A stretch of 64,000 bases of DNA, taken from Paenibacillus sp. P25 (GTDB taxonomy: Bacteria > Bacillota > Bacilli > Paenibacillales > NBRC-103111). The stretch is from NCBI GenBank assembly GCA_024704175.1, contig CP085629.1, positions 3,410,001 to 3,474,000 of the forward strand, in the 5' to 3' direction. The notes under the pieces were generated by a model. That model did not search any database. It had not been told where the DNA came from and saw only the letters and a program-made list of their open reading frames with translations. This document shows, piece by piece, positions 1-10,688 of the stretch. A program made the translations under genes and the position numbers. How positions within the stretch are numbered: the first letter of the stretch is position 1; each line of letters begins with the position of its first letter.

Positions 1-341
1 CGCCGTTTCGGAGGCGGGTCCGTCTCGTCTCGCCAGAAGCGGGCCATGAAATCCGTGACGGGGTACCCGAGCTCCCGCAGCGACCAGCCGAACAAGGCGT
101 TGAGCTCAAAGCAGTAGCCGCCGCGCCGGCGGGTGACGATTTTATCAAAGAGATCGGGAATTTCAAGCGACAGCGGTACACGTTTTAATATATCGAGGTT
201 TTCGTACGGCACGGTATGGAGATGGCATTCCTGCAGAGCGGCGAGCGTCTCCCCGTCGCCGTCCAGCGGACCGTCATAGCCGATGCGGTCCAAGTAAGCG
301 CGTACTTCGGGTTTGATCTCCGGGATCAGATTCTCCTTCAT
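1..341 (-). CDS. Arylamine N-acetyltransferase, N-terminal part (cut by window edge)
   Basis: Probable cytoplasmic enzyme that moves an acetyl group from acetyl-CoA to arylamines or hydrazines through a Cys-His-Asp triad. The 113 visible residues carry the family hallmarks: HTVPYENLDI near residue 40 and RRGGYCFELNALF near residue 75, whose Cys is the nucleophile. The start is an ATG preceded by AAAGGAGG. The His and Asp of the triad lie beyond the window, so completeness cannot be judged. Its 5' end faces the terminator of the next gene, and no partner is apparent. Confidence 0.88.
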   Translation of the reverse strand, partial: MKENLIPEIKPEVRAYLDRIGYDGPLDGDGETLAALQECHLHTVPYENLDILKRVPLSLEIPDLFDKIVTRRRGGYCFELNALFGWSLRELGYPVTDFMARFWRDETDPPPKR

Positions 342-430
342 GGGTGCGGCCTCCTTTCCGATCTACGCTCATCTTCTCACAATCCGTGAAACGAGGTCAA
401 CGGAAAAACCTTAGCGTGCAGAGAATAAAC

Positions 431-465
431 AGGGACTATCCCTTTTGGGACAGCCCCTTTGTTTT
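431..465. terminator. Hairpin terminator after the GH43 gene
   Basis: A 12-bp stem (431-442 with 447-458 approximately) around a TTTT loop, with two wobble-type positions that pair better on the minus strand. It lies directly after the stop of the minus-strand GH43 gene and has a T-rich stretch on each side, so it could work in both directions. Confidence 0.6.
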
Positions 466-3400
466 TTACTTGCTACCCGACATGCCCGACCATTGGGTTA
501 TCAAGGCATTGGCATCGGCAAGAAGAATGGCCTTTACGATAGGATCCATTTCTTCTCCTAAAGGTCTGCTGTTCAGATGCTTCACAAAATCCTGCATATG
601 CTTGGCCGCATGATCCGGCCGGTTCATATCCAGCTGATGCTGGGCTTGCTTAAGGCTGTTACTGAGTTGAGACAGCATCGGGCCCTTCATTCGATCTTTA
701 TAGCGTTCAAACAGCCGATTTATCGAATTAACGCTTGTGGCTACTTGAATCTGGACCTTCTGCTGAAGCTTGTTTCCGGCGGCATCTTCAGCAGAAACAA
801 CTACTGTATGGGTGCCCGGCTTTCCTGCAAGGTCAATGACGACGCTCGGCCCCTTGGTCAGATCCACCTTGTATACAGCATTGTATACGGAATCACTTAC
901 GCTGATCTGCGCGGAAACCAGCCCGGATAGGTTATCGAATGCCTGGAACGCTAGAGGCAGATAGTCTTCAAAGGAGTCACCCTCCTTTATTTCCCGGCCG
1001 TTCACGCTTAGCTTGAAGCCGGGAACGGTTTGGTCTATTTTAAAGCTTTGCTGCTGAACATCCTCGGCATTCCCGGCCCGGTCCGTTGAACGGTACTGCA
1101 GGGTATAAAGACCGTCTTGGAGCATGAACGGCCCCGAATAAGCCCGCCAATCTCCGCTGTCTCCGATTTTGTATTCCGTCTTGGCTACCCCGGATAAATC
1201 ATCCGCATGACCTGCAAGGTGATTTCCCCGGAGGTGTACCAGCCATTGCTGCCAGCACCGGTTAAATTCAGTGTGGTAACCGGCTTCATTTGATCCAGCA
1301 AGCACCGAAACGGAATCGGACAGAGGCGATTCGGAAGACAAGCCCATATGGCTGACCTTGTAATAATATTTCACTGCGGGATCCATTCCCGTATCCGTGA
1401 AGGACGTGGCGCCGCCCCTATAAATAGGAGCATAGGGACCGTCTGCATCGATAGATCTATAAAGGGTGTAGGATGTCGACCCCAGCGCTTTGTTCCAGGC
1501 TAGCGTCGCGGAATCGGATGTTATCGAGACGGCGTGAAGCCCCATCAACGGATCCGGAGTAAGGTTGTTGTCCACAATCAGGATCCAGTTGATCAAAGGA
1601 TCCTGAGCGACCGTATTTCTCACCGTAACTTCAATCGTGCCGCCGGTTACGTCAATCGTATGGGCATACACCTTATTGGAGATGAACGTGATGGCCGTCT
1701 TTTTAACCCCATTGATATACAAATCCGCTTTTCTGGTCGCGTTGCTCCATATATCGTTAAAGCCCGTATAAACCGTGTAGGAGCCGTTGTTCACCGTAAA
1801 TTTGTACGTCAGATCCGTACCGGCAGGCGAATTGGCCACGTTGCCGCCGTTCAGATAGCGGAGCGTCGAGAATATATCTCCCTCAGCCGAACCGGCCGGA
1901 TTCGAATTCGTTCCGACATAGCCCCAAGGCAAGGCATCGGCGGCACGATACACTTGTTCCACAACACTCTTATTTAGAAGCGTGTCCTGAAGGTAGGAGG
2001 TCATCAAGCTGTAATCGCTTGTCGCTTGACCGCCGCTGTTTACAAAATAGATCGTCTTCTCCGGCACCGCGTAAATTGGAAAACGTATCGTTTTATTGTT
2101 ATACGAAGGAAGTACGGCCTCGAGCGTATAGGGCCCCGGGAGCGCGAAGGTTGCCGCCGTTACCGGCTGGGAATTGACGGACCAAGCTACCGGCGTTACA
2201 GCCGCCGTAGAAGAACCGTAAGGCGTTACTTCGATCTGGCTCGGCAAATCCAGTACGGCGCCGGCGGCTATCACCTCCGGCGACTTCAGGTTCGCGGTCA
2301 CCCCGCCCATTTTGTTCAAAATATCCGTTGTCCAGCTTCCGTACCATTTGATTGAAATATCCGTACCTTGACCAAATTCGATAGGCGACCATACGTATTT
2401 GGCGCCGCCGTTTGCGCTGAAATTGCCGCCGTTCCAATCGTCGCCTACATAGATGAATTTTCCTTTGGCGGGATCGACAGGAATCACCGATGCCGTCTGG
2501 GAATTAAAGGCTTTCTTCGGGTCGGGGTCGGAAGACGACGTTCTGACAAACGGATCGGTGAGCGGAGACCATGGCCCCAGGATGTGATCCGCCACGCTGT
2601 ACATATTTTCATTGGGAGCCCATCCCGTTGCACTCGAGGTCAGCAGATAGAACTTTCCGTTATATTTGAACATCGCCGGCGCTTCGCGCAAGCCCCCGGG
2701 TAGACCCGGACGTAATCGACACCGTAAACGCCCTTATAGGTGGTATCGCGGACCGGATTGCCGCTCGCATCGACATTGCCGTCTTTATGCCAGCCTGTCA
2801 CGTCCGAATAATCGTCCAGCAGTTTGGAAATGTACAATGTCCTGTTTTCTTCGCCGGAATAGATTAAGTAGGCTGTACCGTCGTCATCCTTGAACAAGTT
2901 CATATCCCGCGCCATGCCGGGGTTGCCCGGCTGGTAATCCGTCTGCCCTTCCGGAACCCGGTCCATGCGGTAGCTTCTTTGGTAAATGAACGGCCCCGTC
3001 GGCGTATCGCTTATAGCATATCCCGCCTGGGCTTTTCCATAATTCTTACTGTCATTCAGAGGATCTTTATCCCCGTCGATGTGAGCCCACATGACGTATT
3101 TCTTCGTTTTTTCATTATAAATCACTTTCGGTCTCTCAATGATTCGGCCCGTTCGAATATCCGCCCAGATGTTAAAGGTGTCGGTTCTCCCGGCATACAG
3201 CTTGGAAATGAGCGGATCGCTAGTGAAATCGTCCATCGACTTGATCGTCGTCAGGGCCATGCCTTCATCGGTCCAATTGTAAAGGTCAGTGGAGGAATAC
3301 ACTCTCACTCCCCGGCAGGCCACGTTCCACTATGATATTCGCCGTACCAGTAGTATTTATTCGTCTTATCGTCAAACAGGAAACCAGGTCCATGGGCATC

Positions 3401-4902
3401 GATCGGATTGCCGTTCGTATCCGCCCAAATCTTGCCCGGCGTCATCGCCGTCCTCACGGTGCTAACGCCTAACGGATCCGATAGGGCAGAAGCCACCCCG
3501 TCTATACTGGCACTGATTTTATAGAAATACCCGGTCCCTTGGGTCAGGCCGGTATCCGTGAATGCGGTCTCCGTACCGGTGTAAATCGGGGTATAGGTTC
3601 CGCCCGGGCTGGAGGATCTGCTTAAATTATAGATTACCGTGGTCCCCGGCGATGGATCCCAGGTCAGCTTGATCGATGTTTCGGCGGCTGCGCCGCAAAA
3701 TGGGCAGGGGCATCGTATGGATACGTCGCAGCTTGTGCGAAAGCCGCCGCTGATTCCCCATAGGAGTTATATGCCGTTATTTGATAACGATATGTGGTCA
3801 TCGGGGCCAACCCCGTATCGGAATAGCTTAACGCCGGTCCGTCGTACACCTTGGTGAAGGTATTCCCTGCATCCGCCGATCTGTAGACGCGATAACCGGT
3901 GGCCTTATCGACCTGTTGCCAGCTTAAGCTGATTTTGGACGAATTGATCGCAGCCGCCGTCGGTCCGGTTGGAGCGGAAGGCGCCGCCGGAAGCGTCCGC
4001 GCGCTAAATTCGGGAGACCACTGGGATTCCGTCAGTCCGCCGTACAGAAAGGCTACTTTATAGTAATATGCTGTGTCGGAGGTTAACCCGGTATCCAAAA
4101 AGCGGTTAGTCGTGTTACCAGCAACAAAGGCATATCCGCGCCTGATGTGGTTGAACGGTAAATATTGTAGCCGGACACACCGTCCACCGGAGCCCAATTC
4201 AGCGAAATCGTCGAACCGGTCTGGCCATCCGATTGAAGAACCGAAGGGTTAGGTCGCCGGCGCATCGTTTACGATAACATCATCCGCATACACGGCTTGC
4301 CACTTGTTTCTTATGCCTATTTTGCCGCTGGTATAAGTCGTGTCGGCCGCATCAAAAATCAGCTCGTCCACCCCATTCTTACTCACATAGCACCGGATGG
4401 AGCTTCCGACTAATGCCATTTTCAACTGATACCAGGTATTTTTGTTTAGCGGGTAACTCAGACTTTTGATCACCGTGTCCGCGCCGTTGATCCTCTTGCT
4501 CAGAACCAAGGTGCCGGTTGCCTGCATTTGAAAATAATAAAAATTTTTGGAGTCCTGAACCCTCGCCAGGATTCCCGGGTACGCCCCGCCGGCACCCGTG
4601 TAAAAACGCATCGAAACCGTAGAATCCGTCCAGGTGGAATCTCCTGCTGTTATGATGCCTTCACCGGTATCCGTCTGATTCAGCGCCTTGTTGCCGGAGC
4701 CCGTCGGGTCGGGAACGATCTTCCATGTTCCGGACGTTACCGTCCATACCGGGTTCGCCGTATAATCGCCATCCGAAAAATCATCCTTGAAATCAATGAC
4801 GGATGCTGCTGCAGCCAAAGCCGGTGTTCGCCCGGAAAGACCTAAACAGGACAGGAAGATGAACAGCAAAAACCAACCAAGCAGCTTGTATCCTTTGTTC
4901 AC
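466..4902 (-). CDS. Secreted multidomain GH43 (exo-beta-1,3-galactanase-like) with FN3 repeats and C-terminal FIMAH domain; frameshifted
   Basis: Likely extracellular galactan hydrolase of about 1,480 residues when seven indels are restored. The GTG start follows GGAGGGG; a signal peptide with a hydrophobic core and ALAAAA cleavage region comes first. A LamG-like jelly-roll domain (residues ~35-215) is followed by FN3 repeats (~225-470). The GH43 catalytic domain (~475-860) shows IDAHGPGFLFDD, IIERPKVIYNEKT, MARDMNLFKDDDG, REAPAMFKYNGKFYLL and FNSQTASVIPV, resembling subfamily 24. Then follow a malectin-like module, another FN3, an OmpL47-type module and a C-terminal FIMAH-like helix domain. 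The frame breaks near 1215, 1285, 2695, 3312, 3688, 4131 and 4252; the 2695 and 3312 breaks are one missing G. The pair 1215/1285 compensate and garble about 25 residues. Substrate is inferred from the family only. Confidence 0.82.
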
Positions 4903-5153
4903 GGTTATCCCCTCCTTCCAAGATATTCTGCGACAGGCCGAACGTGATGTTCGAGATGGGCGTATCCTCCTTCCGTCCCCCCAAAGGGGTCTCCCTTCAA
5001 TGTGCATCCCTTCCTTTCCCGAGTATTTCAGGAATAAAACATCTCTCGCCGATCATTGTAAGCCCTTTCCGATTCATGCGTATAGTGAACTTTTGCTACT
5101 TTAGTGAAATAACCTGTTCTTTCCGGCTGTAAAGGAAAGAGGCCGCCGATACC

Positions 5154-5173
5154 GGCAATGTCATTAAGTTAAG
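5154..5173. repeat. Left arm of a 20-bp perfect inverted repeat
   Basis: GGCAATGTCATTAAGTTAAG here recurs exactly, inverted, at 8019-8038; partial matching continues outward (CGCCGATACC here, CGCCGGTATA there). The two arms enclose 2.9 kb holding an IS3 element and a DHFR-like gene. The rest of 4903-5216 holds the GH43 gene's 5' flank and no gene. Confidence 0.8.
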
Positions 5174-5216
5174 GCACAGGGTCAAAAAATCAAAAAAAAA
5201 AGAGCAGGTTATAAAC

Positions 5217-6669
5217 TGGTCCCCATAGTCTAGACACTTTGAAAAAAGTGTTTAGGCTGTGGGGGCCTTTTTGTATACTGGAATTAGCTATAGGGGGCGG
5301 GCAAAATGAGCAAGAAACATTTTAATCCAAGCGAACGGGAACAATTATCAGCAAACCCATATGTTCTGCGGGTAAGCGAGAAGTCGATCACTTATGCCGA
5401 TGAATTCAAGCGTCTGTTTATCGATCAATATTTACTGGGCCGGACACCCAGGGAGATTTTCGAAGCGAACGGATTCGATGTAGAGATGCTCGGAATGAAA
5501 CGGGTGGAGCAATGTGCCGACCGGTGGAAGAAAGCGTACGAGAAGGACGGTATCATCGGATTGGCGGACTCGCGCAAGGAAGCTGCCCTGCGTCCTTCAA
5601 AACGCCCCTTGTCCAAAGAGGAGATCATCGCGAAGCAGGAGGCCAAAATCAGGCTCCTGGAGGAGCAACTGGCATACGTAAAAAAGTTAGACAAGAACGA
5701 AAGGAGGCTGTTAGCAAACGGAAAAGACCTAAACCCGAGTGAGTGTTTTGAGCTGATCCGGCATGTGGTGAAGAATGGCCGTGAGCGAATGACACGTTAT
5801 TTTTGTGACCTGCTTGGCGTGTCTCGTTCGGGATATTATAACTACCTCCGTTCCGCAGACAAACGACTGGCGCGTAAGCAGGCGGACGAGAAGGCAGGCG
5901 ACCTGATCAAAAAGGCGTTTCATAAGCGGGGCTTTAAGAAGGGCTCTCGGTCCATTAAGATGACCCTGGAGCAGGAGTACCATACGGTTTACAATCTGAA
6001 GCGGATTCGAAGACTGATGCGCAAGTTTAACCTTGTATGCCCGCATCGGAGAGCGAATCCTTACCGCCGGATGGCCAAGGCTACTCAAGAGCACCGCACA
6101 CTTGAAAACATGCTGCAGAGGGATTTCAAGAAAGGCATTCCCGGCCTCGCACTGCTAACCGATATTACATACCTTCCGTACGGCAATTCTCAGATGGCGT
6201 ATTTTTCGACCATTCTGGATGCATCCACAGGTGAGCTTCTGGCTCAAAATCTATCCCCCACCCTTCATCTGCCTCTGGCCACTGAAACCGTGGAGCTCGC
6301 TAATGAAACAGAAGCGTTTTAAGCTCCATAAGGAGGCCTTCATCCATTCCGATCAAGGCGACCACTACACCAGCCCTATCTACCAGAATCTATTAAAATC
6401 CAAAGGGCTCGGACAATCCATGTCCAGGCGAGGAAACTGCTGGGATAATGCCCCTCAAGAATCTTTCTTCGGTCATATGAAAGACCATGTAAAAAGCCGG
6501 GACTGCAAGAATCTCGCAGAGTTAGAACGTGAAATTAAGCGATACATTCGCTACTACAACCACTACAGGTACCAATGGGGATTAAAAAAGATGACTCCTG
6601 TGCAATACAGGAATCATCTCTTGAGTGCTGCTTAATCCTCTTTTTCAAGTGTCCTTGACAAGGGGTCCA
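5217..6669 (+). mobile_element. IS3-family insertion sequence (IS150-like)
   Basis: The element is bounded by imperfect terminal inverted repeats: TGGTCCCCATAGTCTAGACA at the left and, inverted, TGGACCCCTTGTCAAGGACA at the right. Inverted similarity continues outward through ATAAAC, so the true ends may be about 6 bp further out; for that reason no target-site duplication can be assigned. It contains one transposase gene read left to right. It has inserted between the GH43 gene and the DHFR-like gene, in locally AT-richer DNA. Confidence 0.85.
5306..6635 (+). CDS. IS3-family transposase (DDE integrase core), one frameshift
   Basis: Catalyses transposition of the surrounding element. The N-terminal third holds an HTH region (TPREIFEANGFDVEMLG) and a predicted coiled coil with KQEAKIRLLEEQLAYVKK. 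An HTH_21 region follows (RGFKKGSRSIKMTLEQE), then the integrase core with Asp in LLTDITYLPYG, Asp in IHSDQGDHYTS and Glu in NCWDNAPQESFFGHMK. The frame breaks near 6297, between the first Asp and the second. Removing one base from GAGCTCGCTAATG joins VEL to LMKQKRF. This is not the usual OrfA/OrfB programmed shift site, which lies upstream of the integrase core. ATG follows AGGGGGCGGG. Confidence 0.88.
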
Positions 6670-7087
6670 GTTTATTATCGAAAAAGATTTTTTTGCACGA
6701 AAAGGAAAAATAGAACTTGACAAGCAGAGGAAAATGTGTGGCGTTACATGCGAACCATTAAAACTTGGCAGGACGTCCTCGAGCTATATCGTGCCAAAAC
6801 CATCCCCGAATCATTAGTTGAACACGTTGAAGGGTTAACTAAATGTGCTTCCTGGCCATTTTGGATACGAATATGCCTAAAGGCTAAAGCTTGCGACAAC
6901 ATAACATCAATCTTTTTCATAGTATGCGCGATCACTCACTGGGCGTATGCTCGTGTTTTTGATCAAAGGTTCCTTCGTAGGTAGTCAAGGTGAGTTGCCT
7001 GCCCGGCGCGCTGTGTTAACAGACGGTCCATTGAACATTATCAACTGGGTAGCTGTTTGTGTTGACAGTATGATCCGCCCGGTTGAG
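6670..7087. other. AT-rich stretch without a recognisable gene
   Basis: About 420 bases between the IS and the DHFR-like gene. An 82-codon open frame at 6736-6984 begins with a plausible soluble segment (KTWQDVLELYRAKTIPESL) but loses protein-like character after about 45 residues and lacks a good ribosome binding site. It may be the remnant of a gene cut by insertion; I do not recognise it. Confidence 0.4.
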
Positions 7088-7690
7088 CTAAGCTTTAGCG
7101 GGTCTGTAGGTCACCAAGAGGGAACCAACCTTAAGTGGTTTGACGTCCACGAGTTGGAATTCCTTCTGCTCATTAAGATTGTCAAACAAATGCTCGCCTA
7201 CGTTGACCACAACCGGGTGCATTACTATCTTATATTCGTCAATAAGATTTGCGTTTGCAAGTGATCGCACGAGCGTTGGACTACCGAAAATAACAATGTC
7301 GCCACCGTCACCATTTTTCAGGTCCTTAATTTGCTCTTCTATATTACTGCCGGTCAATTGTTTTGGAGCTTCAAATTCTCCCCATTTTAGCGTGTCGCGG
7401 GCGCTTGTTACAACCAGTTTGTGGGCGTTGTTTATCTTATCACCCAGGCTTGAACCTCCATCGTCCCGTTTGACCCCTCGAACAGTCGGCCACTTTCTAG
7501 AGAGGTCTTCGTAGGTTCCGCGGCCAAGCAAAATGGTATCGGCTGTCTCGAAAATATTTAATAGATACTGAGAACCTTCCTCAATGCCAGCGCTATTTCT
7601 CCAGACCGCCCAGTTGGTTTTGTCCTCGCTTGGGTCGCCAGTGACAACTCCATTAATAGTACTGTGAATGAATAGAATGATTTTCCGCAT
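7088..7690 (-). CDS. Dihydrofolate reductase-family (RibD C-terminal domain) protein
   Basis: A 200-residue cytoplasmic protein of the DHFR/RibD-C fold, as in the YyaP/YwjB group of Firmicutes. These resemble NADPH-dependent reductases, but their substrates are mostly unknown. The N-terminal MRKIILFIHSTINGVV strand, the ILLGRGTYEDLS nucleotide-binding segment and the GGDIVIFGSPTLVRSLANA helix-strand are typical of the group. The reading frame is intact. Base composition is visibly AT-richer than the surrounding DNA and it lies inside the 20-bp inverted repeat, which suggests it was acquired. It is followed by no close neighbour. Confidence 0.85.
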   Translation of the reverse strand: MRKIILFIHSTINGVVTGDPSEDKTNWAVWRNSAGIEEGSQYLLNIFETADTILLGRGTYEDLSRKWPTVRGVKRDDGGSSLGDKINNAHKLVVTSARDTLKWGEFEAPKQLTGSNIEEQIKDLKNGDGGDIVIFGSPTLVRSLANANLIDEYKIVMHPVVVNVGEHLFDNLNEQKEFQLVDVKPLKVGSLLVTYRPAKA

Positions 7691-7944
7691 GAACTATCGT
7701 CCTTTCTATCTTTGATCATCGTAATTTTGTTTCTCATTTATTTAGACGAAATTAGATTACGATATTCATCGGTGTATTTGTGCAGGAAGCCCAATAGGGA
7801 AAATAATTTTGTATTAATGAAATTTTGGACCTGGTATATTTGCTTGTCCTTTATTTCAATAATGTGATAACTCGGTTCCCATGAACATTTATTAAGAGGA
7901 TATTCCATCCGCTTTGTTTGCTGTATGCTTTATCCTTGCTTGCA

Positions 7945-7982
7945 CAAAAAAAACAAACGGCACAGGGCTATTTCCCATGCCG
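7945..7982 (-). terminator. Rho-independent terminator for the isomerase operon
   Basis: Read on the minus strand: CGGCATGGG, a short loop, then CCCTGTGCCG (one-base bulge), followed by TTTGTTTTTTTT. It lies 115 bases after the stop of the TIM-barrel gene at 8098. Confidence 0.75.
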
Positions 7983-8018
7983 CTTTCGGATTCCATTTTT
8001 CCCTGTGGTGTCTCTGGG

Positions 8019-8038
8019 CTTAACTTAATGACATTGCC
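8019..8038. repeat. Right arm of the 20-bp perfect inverted repeat
   Basis: Exact reverse complement of 5154-5173; see that entry. It sits between the terminator at 7945-7982 and the TIM-barrel gene. Confidence 0.8.
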
Positions 8039-8097
8039 TATACCGGCGACCTTTTCCTGGTCTTTTATGGTGCTATATTTCTGAACTTAGGCCTCCC

Positions 8098-8910
8098 CTA
8101 ACCCCCTAGCCGCTGCAGCTCACGCCAATTACCCATAATGCGTTTCGGATCGGGGCTTCTCACTTCATAGAGAAACGGCCCCGTATACCCTGTTTCCGCA
8201 AAAGCTCCGATGATTTCCCGCCAGCGCAGCACGCCCTCTCCCGGCATCCAGTGCTTCTCATCCGACCCGTCATGATCCGAAATATGGGTCGTGATGATCC
8301 GGGAGCCGAGCCTGCGAATAAACGCCTCCGGCGATTCCTTGAACAGATGATTCACATCGCAGCATACGCCGAGGTCCGGATGCACGCTCACCAGCGCTTC
8401 GATTTCTTCGGCGCTGTTCCCGAGACAGGTTCTCGGGAGGCACTCGACGGCCAGCCGGACCCCGCGGGACTCGGCTTCCGGCGCCAGGCAAAGCAGCGAA
8501 TCCGCGCAGAGGGCAAGCCGCCGCTCTCTTTCTTCCGTCGCTACAGGCTCGTAGCTGGGATGAAGAACCGCATGGCGGACCTCCCACTCCTCAGCCATGG
8601 CCAGAATCCCGGACACCCGCTCCAGCACCGCTTCCCGTTCCCCAGGGTCAAGTACAGAGATGTCCCACGGCGTGCGGTACGGAATATGGACCGACCAAAT
8701 GTCGATCCCGCTTTCTCTTATAGCATGAACCGTACGGTCGCAGTAGGCCCTTGTCTCGGGATCATGCGGCAAATCCATAAATTTTGCCATCCACGTGAGC
8801 TCCACGCAAGCGATCCCGGATTCCTGAAGCCGCCGCAGATCCGGCGGCGACAGCAGGCTCATGGACATGCCGACAGGCCATGACCCCGGATCGGATAAAC
8901 GGTTTTGCAT
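8098..8910 (-). CDS. Sugar phosphate isomerase/epimerase family (AP-endonuclease-2 TIM barrel)
   Basis: A 270-residue soluble TIM-barrel protein of the xylose isomerase-like/IolE-IolI superfamily, which isomerises or epimerises sugars and inositol derivatives with a divalent metal. Candidate metal ligands are Glu in LAVECLPR (~155), Asp-His in CCDVNHLFK (~185), His in THISDHDG (~210) and Glu at FLYEVRSP near the C-terminus. The frame is intact. It is the last gene of the operon AraC/permeases/binding protein/GH3, with 76 bases separating it from the GH3 gene, so it probably processes the sugar released there. The exact reaction is unknown. Confidence 0.8.
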   Translation of the reverse strand: MQNRLSDPGSWPVGMSMSLLSPPDLRRLQESGIACVELTWMAKFMDLPHDPETRAYCDRTVHAIRESGIDIWSVHIPYRTPWDISVLDPGEREAVLERVSGILAMAEEWEVRHAVLHPSYEPVATEERERRLALCADSLLCLAPEAESRGVRLAVECLPRTCLGNSAEEIEALVSVHPDLGVCCDVNHLFKESPEAFIRRLGSRIITTHISDHDGSDEKHWMPGEGVLRWREIIGAFAETGYTGPFLYEVRSPDPKRIMGNWRELQRLGG

Positions 8911-8986
8911 CCCTACGTTCTCCCTTCATACAGATCATTCAGGAGCGAAATAGATCCATCGCATAACACACGCGACCCGCATCCAT

Positions 8987-10650
8987 TTACAGCCCGTAAC
9001 CGAACCTGTACTTCTCGTTGACCTCGACCGGAAGCCTGCCGCGGGCTTGCTCCGCGCCAAACAGCACATCCACTGCGGCATCGATGGATTCGTCACCGTC
9101 ACCGTATGCGCAGATGCAGCTACCAACGGCCTCCATTTTCCGCAAAATATAGGGGCCGCCGAGGACCAGCAGAATAAGCTGCGGATGCATCTCCCGGATT
9201 CGAGCAATGATGTCCAGCTGCGCGGACGGCAGGGTCCCGCTCCCTTCCTTGTAGCTGATAACCCGGACGAACGCGGCGTAGATCACATGATCATATGCCA
9301 CCTTCCGAACGGCTTCCGTCACGGCGGCAACATCCCGTTCGTCAGGGTATTCGTCGATGACCAGGAGATCGGCGGCCGCCCCGTACCGCCGGCGGCTGCG
9401 GAGCAGATACCCTGCTTTGCCGGATATCCGCGTTCCCATATCTTCAACCTCCCGGCCCTCATCCGGGCTCCGTGTGGCCACAAGCAGCACCTTCCTCCCG
9501 GCGGCAGGCGCGATAGGCAGGTGATCGGCTTCCAACACCGTTATGGAGCGGGCTGCGATTTCCCTGGACAGTGCGGTGTGCTCCGCCGATCCGAGAACCC
9601 CTTCCGCTTCCTCCAGCCGGATCGTTCTATTTTCCAACAAGCCGAAGCGCTCTTTAATGCCGAGAATCCGCCGCACCGAAGCGTCGATCTGGTCCATGGG
9701 GATCTCCCCGAGCGGACGGCCTCCAGCACGGCCCGGAACGTCAGCTCCGGGTCCGACTGATAATCCTGCAGGATGATATCGTTGCCCGCTTGAATCGCCA
9801 TGACAGCCGCCCTCTCGATGCCATACTGCTCCTTGACCGATTTCATGGTCAGACTGTCCGATACGATCAACCCTTGGAAGCCGAACTCCTCCCGCAGCGG
9901 CCGGGTCATGATCGTCCGGGACAGCGTCGCAGGCACCAGCTCCTCCCCTCGCCCAGCAGAGCGGGATACAAAATATGCGCCGTCATAATGCCCGCCATGC
10001 CGAGTCCGATCAATTCGCGGAACGGCTTCAGCTCCACCTGCATCAGCTCTTCCCGGCTGCGCTCCACGATGGGCATGGCGACATGGGAATCGGTCTTCGT
10101 ATCCCCATGACCGGGGAAATGCTTCCCGTTCGGGATGACCCCGGCATCCTGCATCCCGTGCACATAAGCCGCTCCGAGCCGGGTAATGACATCGGTCCGG
10201 TCGCTGATCGCTCTCGTGCTGATGATCGGATTATCCGGGTTCGAATTTACATCCAGCACGGGATTGCTGATCATGCCGAAGCCGACGGCCCGCGCTTCCT
10301 TGCCAATGGCATGCCCCATCCGGTAGGCTAGATCGCTTGAGCCCGCCGCCCCGAGCGCCATCATGGCCGGGAACGAAGTGCCGACCCGCAGATTATGCTG
10401 CGCCCCGCTCCGCATCGGAGAACAGCAGCAGAGGGACCGGCGCTTGGCTGATATATTCGTTCACGGTCTCCACCAGCCCGGCCAGCCCCTCGTAACGCAG
10501 CAGCAGCAGCACGGAGCCCACCGTGCCGATCCGGCCGGATGCCAGCGCAGCCCTGACCGATTCTTCGTAAGGGGAAGCGCGGACGCAAATCATTTGGCCG
10601 ATTTTCTGCTCCAAGGTCATGCTCTGAAACCATTTGCCAGACGAATTCAT
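8987..10650 (-). CDS. Glycoside hydrolase family 3, NagZ-like beta-N-acetylhexosaminidase; three frameshifts
   Basis: Probably removes terminal beta-linked N-acetylhexosamine; no signal peptide is seen, so it should act in the cytoplasm. The restored protein has about 554 residues. The N-terminal barrel carries SDAERGAQ, ISNPVLDVNSNP, the NagZ-type catalytic loop GKHFPGHGDTKTDSH (~165-180) and the nucleophile segment LIVSDSLTMKS (~250). A second alpha/beta domain follows (LILLVLGGPYILRK). Breaks near 9708, 9947 and 10405 are each repaired by one extra G in a G4 run. It lies directly after the binding-protein gene, so an imported GlcNAc- or muropeptide-like oligosaccharide is a plausible substrate. 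A different exo-glycosidase specificity in GH3 cannot be excluded. Confidence 0.85.
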
Positions 10651-10688
10651 ACCACCGTTGCCTCCTGAGCCTTTGCAGCCTACGCCGC

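Larger units (their letters stand above)
7691..8097. other. Intergenic region with terminator and inverted-repeat arm
   Basis: No gene is seen. It holds the 5' flank of the DHFR-like gene (AT-rich, possible promoter), the minus-strand terminator at 7945-7982 and the right 20-bp repeat arm at 8019-8038. Confidence 0.6.

Noticed and set aside
6291..6302. Programmed ribosomal frameshift in the IS3 transposase
   Set aside because: The break lies inside the integrase core, after the first Asp, not at an OrfA/OrfB junction, and no slippery A-run plus structure is seen; a base-call error fits better.
6736..6984. 82-codon gene between the IS and the DHFR-like gene
   Set aside because: No good ribosome binding site and protein-like character is lost after about 45 residues; listed only as a remnant region.
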